Shown piece after piece: positions 17,697 through 26,135 of a stretch of DNA of 62,300 nucleotides (position 1 is the first letter of the stretch; every line of letters begins with the position of its first letter). Position numbers and translations under genes: made by a program. The stretch is from an uncultured Hungatella sp. (lineage in GTDB: Bacteria; Bacillota; Clostridia; Lachnospirales; Lachnospiraceae), in assembly GCA_910579515.1 (NCBI GenBank), contig CAJTUV010000020.1:1-62300 (forward strand), read 5' to 3'. The notes beneath the pieces were generated by a model. It saw only the letters and a program-made list of their open reading frames with translations. It had not been told where the DNA came from and searched no databases.

Positions 17697-18322
17697 CACG
17701 AAACCCCTAATTTCTCTAAGATACTGTTAAGCGACTCAATATCGGGAAGCATTAACAGCCCATCTGAAAGTTTTTCACCATCCATGATAAATTCTGCATT
17801 AATATACATTAATTTGTCGGTCACATACCCATATTCCGCAATCGGAACTGTTAAAATCCCTCCCAGCATGTTTACCGTAGAACTTGGGACAGACAGATCA
17901 ATTTCCACCCCTACAAGTTGCGTAAAAGCATTAACATAAGAACAAATGATAATATTGCCGATTTCCTCTAAAGCAGAATAATCCATCTCATCCATATCTT
18001 CAAAGGATTCATATCGCTTTCCAATCAGCTTCTCCAACACCGCATTTGCTAAATCCATTTTAAAGATAAACAACATCAAGCCGTTTACTTCATTAGACAT
18101 TCTTACTAATGTGGCAGCTACCAGCTCCTCAATATATCCAATCTTTTCTACGGTTTCTTCATATCCCAAAATATTAACTTCTGGAATTGAAATCCGAACC
18201 TCCTTCTGGAGAAGCTTAGAAAGCGCTGTTGCGGCATGGCTGGTACCAATGCTGCTGATCTCCTTCATTACATCCAATTCCTGAAGATTCATGTCTTCAT
18301 AGCTTTTTAATCTCATATACAC
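17696..18322 (-). CDS. cheC: CheY-P phosphatase CheC
   Basis: A 208-residue protein of the CheC/CheX/FliY phosphatase family, which dephosphorylates CheY-P and works with CheD. The family has two pseudo-symmetric active sites, each with Glu-x-x-Asn. The second is intact (Glu120, Asn123 in ALEEIGN). The first reads Glu21-Ile-Ser-Ser24, so the key Asn is replaced by Ser and this site is probably inactive. The start is uncertain between GTG at 18322 and ATG at 18316; both have an AGG-type site close by. It lies between a rod-protein gene and cheD. Confidence 0.93.
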   Translation of the reverse strand: MYMRLKSYEDMNLQELDVMKEISSIGTSHAATALSKLLQKEVRISIPEVNILGYEETVEKIGYIEELVAATLVRMSNEVNGLMLFIFKMDLANAVLEKLIGKRYESFEDMDEMDYSALEEIGNIIICSYVNAFTQLVGVEIDLSVPSSTVNMLGGILTVPIAEYGYVTDKLMYINAEFIMDGEKLSDGLLMLPDIESLNSILEKLGVS

Positions 18323-18348
18323 CTCATAATCCTGCAGTTACTCTGCTG

Positions 18349-19134
18349 TTATCCTCTCAGGGAGTTTATTGTAGACTCTATTTCATCAGATGTCATAACC
18401 ATTTTAAGGGCATAGCTATATGCTCTCTGGCATTCAATCATCCGAACAAATTCCTTAGCCATATTAGTTCCTGAAGCTTCCAGCATACTGGAGGCAATCT
18501 TGGGGTTCTCCACCAGAATAGGCTCCATTCCCTCTGGCGGGGCATACTCATTATCTCCTACACATTGGAGGCGGCTGGGATTGGTAAAAGTATAGAGGCT
18601 GAGTCTGGGTGCATTCTCATCAATCTCTTCCTCCTCCTCATCCTGTTCTTCCTCATAATCCTCTGACATCTGTTCCCGCAGCTTTTCAATATCCGGAACC
18701 GTGGCAGATAATGGCTCTCTGTTTTGATCCAAAACCAGTTTTCCGGTATCTGTCATCAAATAATAACCGTCTTCCATTTGTCCTTTATAAAAATGACCGC
18801 TTCTGGTATAAGTAATGGCTCCGGTTACAGGGTCCTGAACCATAAAAAAGGCGTTATCCTGCAAAATGGCATAGTCAATCTCACTGTTTGTGGCGGTAAG
18901 AGCCTCTGTACCAAACGTAGCATACGTTCTTTGCATACGCATTCCGTTTCCAGCCATAAGGTCTGTAACCGCAGTCTCAGAATCATTCAGATTGTAGTTG
19001 ATCAAATCAGAAAAAGCGGTGTTTAAAGGCTTAAACCCATTGTTGTTAATATTAGCCAGATTGTTTGATATCACACTCATCTTTGCCATGCAGCTTCCGG
19101 CGCCTAATGCGCCTGTATAAAATGCCTGATACAT
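18349..19134 (-). CDS. Flagellar rod protein, FlgF/FlgG family (second copy)
   Basis: A 261-residue axial protein. The N-terminal rod motif VISNNLANINNNGFKPLNTAF and the C-terminal helix ending in MVMTSDEIESTINSLRG mark the flagellar basal-body rod/hook family. It is one of two adjacent FlgF/FlgG paralogues and probably builds the proximal or distal rod. An unusual acidic run at 158-173 (14 Asp or Glu residues out of 16) interrupts the central domain. AAGGAGGAG precedes the ATG. Which of the two is FlgF and which FlgG cannot be settled by eye. Confidence 0.85.
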   Translation of the reverse strand: MYQAFYTGALGAGSCMAKMSVISNNLANINNNGFKPLNTAFSDLINYNLNDSETAVTDLMAGNGMRMQRTYATFGTEALTATNSEIDYAILQDNAFFMVQDPVTGAITYTRSGHFYKGQMEDGYYLMTDTGKLVLDQNREPLSATVPDIEKLREQMSEDYEEEQDEEEEEIDENAPRLSLYTFTNPSRLQCVGDNEYAPPEGMEPILVENPKIASSMLEASGTNMAKEFVRMIECQRAYSYALKMVMTSDEIESTINSLRG

Positions 19135-19148
19135 AATGTATCTCCTCC

Positions 19149-19943
19149 TTACAGTCTTCCTACCTCTGTTGCAGCCTTGCTCATAATCTGATCATACATC
19201 TTAAGTACCTGAGCAGCGCTCTGTAACGCCCTCTGCGCTGTCATCATAGAGGTCATCTCCTCTACCATATCCACATTGGACCGTTCCAGCATCTTCCAGA
19301 GAATATTAGGTTGTTCTACATCTCTGGCCGCTTGATTCGTGGAGTACACTCCATAATCTTCTTTGTGAAGCTGATCATAATCTTCAAAATCCACCACACG
19401 AAGCTGTCCCATAACACGAGTGGTAGAAGTTGCTTCTTCATCCTCTTCGCCGCCGGGGGTAGATTCTACAACACTGATAACCCCTTGACTGCTGATGCTG
19501 AAATCCTCATTATCTATGAGAATCGGCTGACCGTCACCCCCCAAAACTCTTCCAACATTGTTCAAAGTAAGATATCCCTGATCATCCACTCTGAAAGATC
19601 CGTTTCTGGTATATCCCTGACCATTGGCCGTATCAATCACAAAAAAACCCGCTCCGCTTAAAGCTACATCATAAATCCCTTCTGTATCTTCAAAGCCGCC
19701 TTGTTCATAGCTGACATAGGTTCTGTCTGCTGCCCGAATCTTCGATGTACTTGCTAAAGGCTCTGGATTATCCTTGTAGCGCTTTCCTGTCCTGTACAAC
19801 ATTTCCTCTTGAAATGTTGTGCTGACCATTTTATCCCGTTTATAGCCCGGGGTCTGAATATTAACCATATTGTTGCTGATTACATTCAGATTTCTGTTCT
19901 GAGTCAACATTCCGGACGCCAGATTATAAAATCCTTGATACAT
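19149..19943 (-). CDS. Flagellar rod protein, FlgF/FlgG family (first copy)
   Basis: A 264-residue axial protein with the N-terminal motif NLNVISNNMVNIQTPGYKRD and a C-terminal heptad helix (MVEEMTSMMTAQRALQSAAQV) typical of rod proteins exported by the flagellar type III system. The central part has FFVIDTANGQGYTRNGSF, the family signature, and a short acidic patch GGEEDEE. It follows sigD and precedes its paralogue by 14 bases. AAAGGAGGAG supports the start. It is likely FlgF or FlgG. Confidence 0.87.
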   Translation of the reverse strand: MYQGFYNLASGMLTQNRNLNVISNNMVNIQTPGYKRDKMVSTTFQEEMLYRTGKRYKDNPEPLASTSKIRAADRTYVSYEQGGFEDTEGIYDVALSGAGFFVIDTANGQGYTRNGSFRVDDQGYLTLNNVGRVLGGDGQPILIDNEDFSISSQGVISVVESTPGGEEDEEATSTTRVMGQLRVVDFEDYDQLHKEDYGVYSTNQAARDVEQPNILWKMLERSNVDMVEEMTSMMTAQRALQSAAQVLKMYDQIMSKAATEVGRL

Positions 19944-19965
19944 GTCTAATCTCCTCCTTTAGTCT

Positions 19966-20736
19966 TTATGTATAAGTACTCATGTATGCTTTTAACTTTC
20001 GTATGGCGGAACTGTGAATCTGGGAAATCCTGGGTTCGCTTAAGCCCATAACCTGGGCAATCTGCCCCATATTCAACTCCTCTACATAGTAGAGAGATAC
20101 CACCAGCTTTTCTTTCTCCTTTAAGCTGTTTACCGCCTCTGCCAGTATCTGATGAGACTCTCCTCTCAAAAATGCTTTTTCCGGCTGAGAATCAATGTCG
20201 CCGCTGGAAAGCTGTAAGGATTGATGTTCTCCTTCGTCGTCGGTTATCATATCCAGCGACAGCACATTCATCATCGTACTCATCCTCTGAAATTTTCGAT
20301 ACTTCTTAATTTCCATCCCCATGGTCTGAGCTACTTCCTCGTCAGAAGGCTGCCGGCCAAGGGAGCGGCTTAAGGAAGTCTGAACTTCCTCCATAGCTTT
20401 CACCTGTTTTCGAAAGTCCCGAGGCATCCAGTCGTTTTTACGGACCAGATCAATGATCATTCCTCGAATCCTTCTTGATATAAATGTCTCAAATTTATTA
20501 TCGCGCTCCGGGTCGTATCTGTCAATACCTTTCATGATCGCAATAACGCCTTCGTTAATAATATCTTCCATCTGAAGAGCTCCAGAGTAAATATTCTGCA
20601 TCTGCAAGGCGATTGCCTTTACAATGTAGAGATATCGAAGGACAAGTGCCTGTTTTACTTCCAGCTTTCCTTCTTTTTGATACATATCCAAAAGCTCTTC
20701 ATTCGTCTTTTCCTGTAAATAATCTGTTTGAACCAT
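19966..20736 (-). CDS. sigD: Flagellar/motility sigma factor (sigma-28, FliA/SigD)
   Basis: A 256-residue sigma-70 family factor of the FliA/WhiG group, which directs RNA polymerase to late flagellar and chemotaxis promoters. Region 2 contains the DPERDNKFETFISRRIRGMI segment, region 3 GRQPSDEEVAQTMGM, and region 4 ELNMGQIAQVMGLSEPRISQIHSSAI. The ATG at 20736 starts just past the flhA stop; an upstream TTG in frame is unlikely. The gene follows flhA directly. Its probable target in this window is the FliD-like gene at 41.8-42.7 kb. Confidence 0.93.
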   Translation of the reverse strand: MVQTDYLQEKTNEELLDMYQKEGKLEVKQALVLRYLYIVKAIALQMQNIYSGALQMEDIINEGVIAIMKGIDRYDPERDNKFETFISRRIRGMIIDLVRKNDWMPRDFRKQVKAMEEVQTSLSRSLGRQPSDEEVAQTMGMEIKKYRKFQRMSTMMNVLSLDMITDDEGEHQSLQLSSGDIDSQPEKAFLRGESHQILAEAVNSLKEKEKLVVSLYYVEELNMGQIAQVMGLSEPRISQIHSSAIRKLKAYMSTYT

Positions 20737-20740
20737 GGAC

Positions 20741-22888
20741 TTAAGCCCCCCGTCGCTCTCTGTTTTCAAGAGTCAGGCTTCCGATTGACTGTATCTGAAC
20801 ATTATTTGATATCTCATTAAAAGACAACACTCGCACATTCGGATAAAACTGCTCAATCAACCGATAAAAATGGACTCGCATAACCTGTGAAGTTAAAATA
20901 ACCGGACTTTGAGAAAGGCCATTAAACTTTTTAAGCTGAAGTGTAATCTGATTAATCAGGCTTTGCAGTACATCTGGATTCAGAGCTAAATAAAATCCTC
21001 TGTCCCCTTTTACCAGTGAACCTACCATCGTGCGTTCCAGTTCGGCATCCATGGTCAAAACCTTCATACTGCCATCCTCGCAGTACATACGGGTGATTGT
21101 ACGCTTCAGAGCAATTCTGATATTTTCAATCAGGCCGTCCACGTCTCTGACTGGAACATTGGTATCCGACATACTTTCCAAAACGGTTTCAATAATCGTC
21201 TCCAAATCCTTAATCGGCACACCCTCCTTTAAAAGACTGGTTAATATTTTCTGGAACATGCTGTAAGAAATATAATTAGGAAATGCTTCATCAACTAACT
21301 CTGCTGATGTCTTCTTGATATTTTCCACAAGATGCATAACCTCTTGTCTGGTGATCAGTTCGTGAGCGTGCTGTTTTACAATCTCTGACAAGTGAGTCAC
21401 CAAGACAGACAAAGGGTCAATGACTGTATAGCCATAAATCTCTGCAAGTTCTCTGTCGTCTGGCTTAATCCATCGGCTTGGAATACCATAGGCCGGCTCA
21501 ATGGTCTCAATTCCATCAATCTCCTTCTCCAGATTCTCAGGCTCCAGTGCAAGGAAATAATCAATGAGGATTTCTCCTCTTGCCACCTCTTCTCCTTTAA
21601 TCTTAATACAATACTGGTTTGTATTTAAGACTGAACTGTCTCTAAGGCGAATAGATGGTATGACAAATCCCATATCCTGTGCATACTGCCTTCTGAAAAT
21701 AATGATACGATTGATCAAGTGGCCTCCCGCTGTCTCATCCACCAATGGAATCAAACTGTAGCCCAGTTCCATCTCAATGGCCTCCACAGTTAAAAGCGTA
21801 TACACATTATTGACATCCTTATAAAACTCTTCCTCACTAACCTGTTTCGGCTCTTCTGATTCGCCTTCTCCCAATTCACCGGCCTCACCCTCTGGCGGAG
21901 TAAAACCTCTTAAAGTTCCTCCTCCTGATGTTGCAAGAGCTGGTTCTGTCTGAATTCTTCTGGACAGATAGTATCCTCCGCCAATCAGTCCGCTGGAAAT
22001 AATCAGAAGCTGAATCACTGGCATTCCGGGAATTACCGTTAACACGGCAATCACGATACCACTTATCATAATAGCGGTAGGCTGGGCCATGAACTGTTTC
22101 GAGATATCCTCGTTCAAGCTGCCTTCCGCAACCGCTCTGGTAACAATCATACCGGTTGCCGTTGAGATAAGCAGAGACGGAATCTGTCCAACCAGACCAT
22201 CACCTACGGTGGCAATCGAATAGGTATTAAGCACATCATTCAACGTGCTGCCACCCTGAACCATACCAATAATACATCCACCGATAAAGTTGATGCCTGT
22301 AGTAATCAGAGACATAACGGAGTCACCTTTTACAATCTTGGTAGCACCGTCCATAGAACCATAAAAATCAGCCTCTCTCTGGATTTTTTCGCGTCGTGCT
22401 TTTGCTTCCTGCTCATTAATAAGGCCAGAGTTTAGGTCCGCGTCAATAGCCATCTGTTTACCGGGCATAGCGTCCAGGGTAAAACGTGCAGCAACTTCAG
22501 ACACACGCTCCGCACCTTTGGTAATAACAATAAACTGCATCAAAACGATGATCAGATAAATAACGATACCTACAACAACATTTCCACGAAGAATAAAATC
22601 ACCAAAAGCCTGAATAATCTGGCCTGAAGAACCAGAATTAGACAAAATGTTTCTGGTGGTAGACACATTGATTCCCAGGCGGAAAAGAGTCGTAATCAGC
22701 AAAAGAGACGGGAAAATAGACAATTCCAACGGCTCCCTGATGGTCATTGTTATTACCAGAATCATCATCGAGAGCGACATGTTGATGATGATTGCCACAT
22801 CCACAAATGCAGGCGGAAGTGGTATGATCAATAACAGAATGATTGTCAGTACAAATAGTACAATAGAATAGTTTAATATTCTTTTCAT
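20741..22888 (-). CDS. flhA: Flagellar export gate protein FlhA
   Basis: This 715-residue membrane component of the flagellar type III export apparatus has eight hydrophobic helices in the first 330 residues. The FHIPEP loop is present (AARFTLDAMPGKQMAIDADLN), and a large cytoplasmic C-terminal domain forms the nonameric ring that binds chaperone-substrate complexes. The ATG at 22888 has GGAG seven bases upstream; the frame is open for 17 further codons into flhB. Clostridial operons usually place flhF and flhG next; here sigD follows instead. Confidence 0.96.
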   Translation of the reverse strand: MKRILNYSIVLFVLTIILLLIIPLPPAFVDVAIIINMSLSMMILVITMTIREPLELSIFPSLLLITTLFRLGINVSTTRNILSNSGSSGQIIQAFGDFILRGNVVVGIVIYLIIVLMQFIVITKGAERVSEVAARFTLDAMPGKQMAIDADLNSGLINEQEAKARREKIQREADFYGSMDGATKIVKGDSVMSLITTGINFIGGCIIGMVQGGSTLNDVLNTYSIATVGDGLVGQIPSLLISTATGMIVTRAVAEGSLNEDISKQFMAQPTAIMISGIVIAVLTVIPGMPVIQLLIISSGLIGGGYYLSRRIQTEPALATSGGGTLRGFTPPEGEAGELGEGESEEPKQVSEEEFYKDVNNVYTLLTVEAIEMELGYSLIPLVDETAGGHLINRIIIFRRQYAQDMGFVIPSIRLRDSSVLNTNQYCIKIKGEEVARGEILIDYFLALEPENLEKEIDGIETIEPAYGIPSRWIKPDDRELAEIYGYTVIDPLSVLVTHLSEIVKQHAHELITRQEVMHLVENIKKTSAELVDEAFPNYISYSMFQKILTSLLKEGVPIKDLETIIETVLESMSDTNVPVRDVDGLIENIRIALKRTITRMYCEDGSMKVLTMDAELERTMVGSLVKGDRGFYLALNPDVLQSLINQITLQLKKFNGLSQSPVILTSQVMRVHFYRLIEQFYPNVRVLSFNEISNNVQIQSIGSLTLENRERRGA

Positions 22889-22931
22889 GCAAAAACTCCA
22901 TCCATCTATAATATATGTGACCTGCACATAT

Positions 22932-24014
22932 CTATTCAAACATATCCTCTCGGTTACTGGCTTTGTAAATATATACTAAAATCTCAGCCACCGCTCCATA
23001 AAACTCAGCCGGTATCTCCCGATCCAGCTCACAAGATTCATAAAGCGCTCTGGCCAACGGTCTGTTTTCCAAGATAGCTACACGGTTCTCCTCTCCAACT
23101 TTTATGATTCGAAGGGCCACTAAATCCTGGCCTTTGGCTAACACCACCGGCGCGCCGTTTTTATCCGGATCATATTTCAATGCCACAGCAAAATGGGTTG
23201 GATTTCTTACAATTACATCCGCCTCCGGGACCTTCTGCATCATTCTGCTTAAGGCCATCTGTCGTTGAATGCTTCGGATTCTTCCCTTAATTTCCGGATT
23301 TCCTTCCGTGTTCTTAAATTCTTCTTTTACCTCCTGCTTGGTCATCTTCAAATTTTGCTCGTAGTCCCACTTCTGATAAAGATAATCAAAAAAAGCAACT
23401 ACCAAAAAGGCCATGCATACCTCTTTTACCAATTCAAAGACCAGTTCCATGGTGATGACTGCAGCTGTGGAAATATTCATATCCAACATTCTGGCAATCT
23501 GGCGAATATCCTCTTGCACCAAAACAGCTAAAAGAACAAGAAGTATAGAAATCTTAATCAAATTCTTAACCAAGTCCACCAGCTTTTTAATGCCAAACAT
23601 CTTCTTAATTCCGTTAATCGGATTAAACTTGCTGAACTTAGGGCGGAGCGGTTTAAAGGTAATATTAAAACGAGTCTGAATTCCATGAGCAAGGATTCCA
23701 AGAAGCATGGATATCAGTAAAAGAGGCAGAGAGCATTTTAGTATAGCCACAGCCATATAGAGATAAATGTGGGGGGACGAAGCAAAAGGACTCTCCTGCC
23801 CAATGGCAGAAAAAAAACGAATCATACAGTCTTTTGCAACATCATATATGGTGGAAAGTGTCAGCTTCATCATATAAAAGACGCCAAACAGCATAATGAC
23901 CGTGACCACGTCTTTGCTCTGAAACAGATTCCCTTCCTCTCTTGCATCCTTTCGCCGTTTATTGGTAGGCTGTTCGGTTTTTTCCTGCCCATTCGCTTCT
24001 GCCAAACTCACCAC
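22932..24014 (-). CDS. flhB: Flagellar export switch protein FlhB
   Basis: A 360-residue export-apparatus protein with four hydrophobic segments (about 38-205) and a cytoplasmic domain. The autocleavage motif NPTH is at 271-274; cleavage between Asn and Pro switches export from rod/hook to filament substrates. The N-terminal EKTEQPTNKRRKDAREEGN signature is typical. It is encoded as a separate protein from FliR, though the two genes are fused in some clostridia. Confidence 0.96.
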   Translation of the reverse strand: MVSLAEANGQEKTEQPTNKRRKDAREEGNLFQSKDVVTVIMLFGVFYMMKLTLSTIYDVAKDCMIRFFSAIGQESPFASSPHIYLYMAVAILKCSLPLLLISMLLGILAHGIQTRFNITFKPLRPKFSKFNPINGIKKMFGIKKLVDLVKNLIKISILLVLLAVLVQEDIRQIARMLDMNISTAAVITMELVFELVKEVCMAFLVVAFFDYLYQKWDYEQNLKMTKQEVKEEFKNTEGNPEIKGRIRSIQRQMALSRMMQKVPEADVIVRNPTHFAVALKYDPDKNGAPVVLAKGQDLVALRIIKVGEENRVAILENRPLARALYESCELDREIPAEFYGAVAEILVYIYKASNREDMFE

Positions 24015-24041
24015 TCCCTTCCACTATCCGAAAGTCCTTGC

Positions 24042-24794
24042 CTAACTCATAGCAACAAAGAGTTGCTGCATATATACAAACATACTGTCAATTATCACAT
24101 AAAGCCTTTCAGACATAGGGCCGAACATAAACAGCAGCATCGTAAGACCTACAATAATCTTTAGCTGGAAGTTCACGGCAAACACATTAATTTGGGGAAT
24201 CATTCGCATGAGAATTCCCATAGCCGCCTCTGTCACCAATTCCATGGCAATAATCGGAAAAGCAAACTGTAATCCCATAATTATATTGGACTTAAAAATT
24301 TCCAGTACCATCTCTGCCAATCTAGGACTGATTGCCACCTGCCCGAATGGGATTAAATGGGCTGATACAAAGAAAAGGGCAAGTAGACGCACATGCCCAT
24401 CTCCAGCAAGAAATAACAAAAACAAAAACGCAAAATACAAGTTAGAAGTAATTGTCATCTGGGTATTGTACTGCGGGTCATAAGACTGCGCCATGGAAAG
24501 TCCCATATTGTGATCCATAATGGCAGCTGCGAATCGGATAATCATGAACCCCAGTTCTATCGAAAATCCTATAACAAATCCCACCAGCAATTCCTTCACA
24601 AGCATAACCCCAAACTCTAACATCCCGCTTGGCTCATGCTGTAAGTTTCCCTCTACTCCTAGGTAAAGAAGGAGCGAAAGCATAAATACCAAAGCTCCTT
24701 TTGCGGCCCTGGGAAAGTTGGTCCTCCCCAGCACAGGGTTAAAGGCAACCGCTCCACTCATACGCATGACAATCAATGCAAACAGAATAAGCAT
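24042..24794 (-). CDS. fliR: Flagellar export protein FliR
   Basis: A 250-residue membrane protein of the export gate that assembles with FliP and FliQ into the FliPQR core complex. It is almost entirely hydrophobic, and FNPVLGRTNFPRAAKGAL near the N-terminus and VTEAAMGILMRMIPQINVFAVNF later are typical. GAGGAGG precedes the ATG. It follows fliQ by 6 bases and precedes flhB by 27. Confidence 0.95.
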   Translation of the reverse strand: MLILFALIVMRMSGAVAFNPVLGRTNFPRAAKGALVFMLSLLLYLGVEGNLQHEPSGMLEFGVMLVKELLVGFVIGFSIELGFMIIRFAAAIMDHNMGLSMAQSYDPQYNTQMTITSNLYFAFLFLLFLAGDGHVRLLALFFVSAHLIPFGQVAISPRLAEMVLEIFKSNIIMGLQFAFPIIAMELVTEAAMGILMRMIPQINVFAVNFQLKIIVGLTMLLFMFGPMSERLYVIIDSMFVYMQQLFVAMS

Positions 24795-24800
24795 CTCTTA

Positions 24801-25064
24801 TCAGCCTCCTCCTATGATTCCAACCATCTGCCTGAAAAAATCCTGGAGCATAGTCAAAATAGAGCTTCCCAAAAATCCCATTACTGCTAATATAGAAATG
24901 AATTTAGGAACAAAGGTTAAAGTCTGTTCACTAATCTGTGTCGCAGCCTGAAAAATAGCGATCACCACTCCCACAATCATACTGATTAACAGAAATGGCA
25001 TAGTCAGTCTTACAGCCATCTGAAATGTCTGATACATAATATCGAGCACCTGTGCTGTCGTCAT
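24801..25064 (-). CDS. fliQ: Flagellar export protein FliQ
   Basis: This 87-residue protein has two hydrophobic hairpin helices and the family pattern LLISMIVGVVIAIFQAATQI, followed by EQTLTFVPK. Several copies wrap around FliP/FliR in the export gate. The length and the position between fliP and fliR are as expected. Confidence 0.95.
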   Translation of the reverse strand: MTTAQVLDIMYQTFQMAVRLTMPFLLISMIVGVVIAIFQAATQISEQTLTFVPKFISILAVMGFLGSSILTMLQDFFRQMVGIIGGG

Positions 25065-25106
25065 CTTCCACTTTTCCTTTCTTCCTCAATCAGAATCTTC
25101 AATGCC

Positions 25107-25763
25107 TTAGCGATAACTGCTCACAATACTTGAAAAAATCAATTCCCAACCATCGACTGTCACAAAAAGCAATAGCTTAAACGGCATGGAAATCATAGCC
25201 GGCGGCAACATTACCATACCCATAGACATAAGGGTGGTGGAAACAATAATATCTACCAAAAGAAATGGCAGATAAAGAAGGAATCCGGCTGTAAAACCCC
25301 ATTTCAATTCACTTGTCATAAATGCCGGAACCACTACCGTTAAGGGATAATCCATAATATCTTCCTGCACCTGAATCCCAGACATACTGACAAAATTATC
25401 TAAAGTACTTTTATATGTGTTCCGCAGCATAAATTCCTTGAGGGGAATTACCATCCGTTCCACTGCCTCTTCCTGGCTGATCTCCTCTCGAACATAAGGC
25501 TGATATGCCTCTTCATTAATTTGTTGAATCACCGGATTCATAATATATAATGTTAAAAACAGGGCGATGCCTACCATAACCATATTAGGCGGCGCCTGTT
25601 GAACTCCCATAGCATTTCTGGTAAAAGACAAGATAATGATGGTTCTTGTAAAAGAAGTCATCATCACTACCACAGAAGGCAATAGCGCTACAAGAGTAAG
25701 CAGAAGTATTAAATCCAAGGCGGGAACGCTCCCGCCGTTTAATTGCGTCAGAAGGTCGCTCAT
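25107..25763 (-). CDS. fliP: Flagellar export protein FliP
   Basis: A 218-residue core export-gate protein with the conserved TSFTRTIIILSFTRNAMG segment and four hydrophobic segments. It lacks a clear cleavable signal peptide, which is common outside the enterobacteria. Its ATG overlaps the fliO stop (ATGA), so the two are translationally coupled, and GGGAGGAG is upstream. FliP pentamers with FliQ and FliR form the entry pore. Confidence 0.95.
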   Translation of the reverse strand: MSDLLTQLNGGSVPALDLILLLTLVALLPSVVVMMTSFTRTIIILSFTRNAMGVQQAPPNMVMVGIALFLTLYIMNPVIQQINEEAYQPYVREEISQEEAVERMVIPLKEFMLRNTYKSTLDNFVSMSGIQVQEDIMDYPLTVVVPAFMTSELKWGFTAGFLLYLPFLLVDIIVSTTLMSMGMVMLPPAMISMPFKLLLFVTVDGWELIFSSIVSSYR

Positions 25764-26134
25764 GCATCTCCTCCCTTCTTTCTCTGATGGGATGACATAT
25801 ATTTCCCTAAAACTTCTTTAAAAGGAATCTGTGTCAGGAGTTCCGGCTCCGGCGGCTGGGCCGCCTGAAAGTCGCCGTCTACCTCTGCCACAAGCTGAAT
25901 ACCAGCCTGACTTACGCCTACTAAATAATTGTGGCTTCCCACGTTTAAAAGAAGAATTTTCCGGTCCTGCCCTACTTGTATATGTTCAAGCACTTTTATG
26001 TTATTTGCTGTGGAGGTCTTCACCCACCGCTTTTTAAGCAGTGAAGTACACCAATATGCCAGCAGCAACACAATGATAACCGTTATAATTGTTCGAAATA
26101 ATGTCAAACTTTGAACCAAGGTGATATCTTCCAT
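25760..26134 (-). CDS. fliO: Flagellar biosynthesis protein FliO/FliZ
   Basis: This 124-residue protein has one N-terminal membrane helix (about 9-28) and a small cytoplasmic beta domain (ILEHIQVGQDRKILLLNVG) characteristic of FliO, the scaffold that helps FliP assemble. Its start follows the fliY stop at once, with a weak ribosome binding site, so it is probably translated by coupling. The C-terminus has PPEPELLTQIPFKEVLGKYM. Confidence 0.88.
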   Translation of the reverse strand: MEDITLVQSLTLFRTIITVIIVLLLAYWCTSLLKKRWVKTSTANNIKVLEHIQVGQDRKILLLNVGSHNYLVGVSQAGIQLVAEVDGDFQAAQPPEPELLTQIPFKEVLGKYMSSHQRKKGGDA

Positions 26135-26135
26135 T

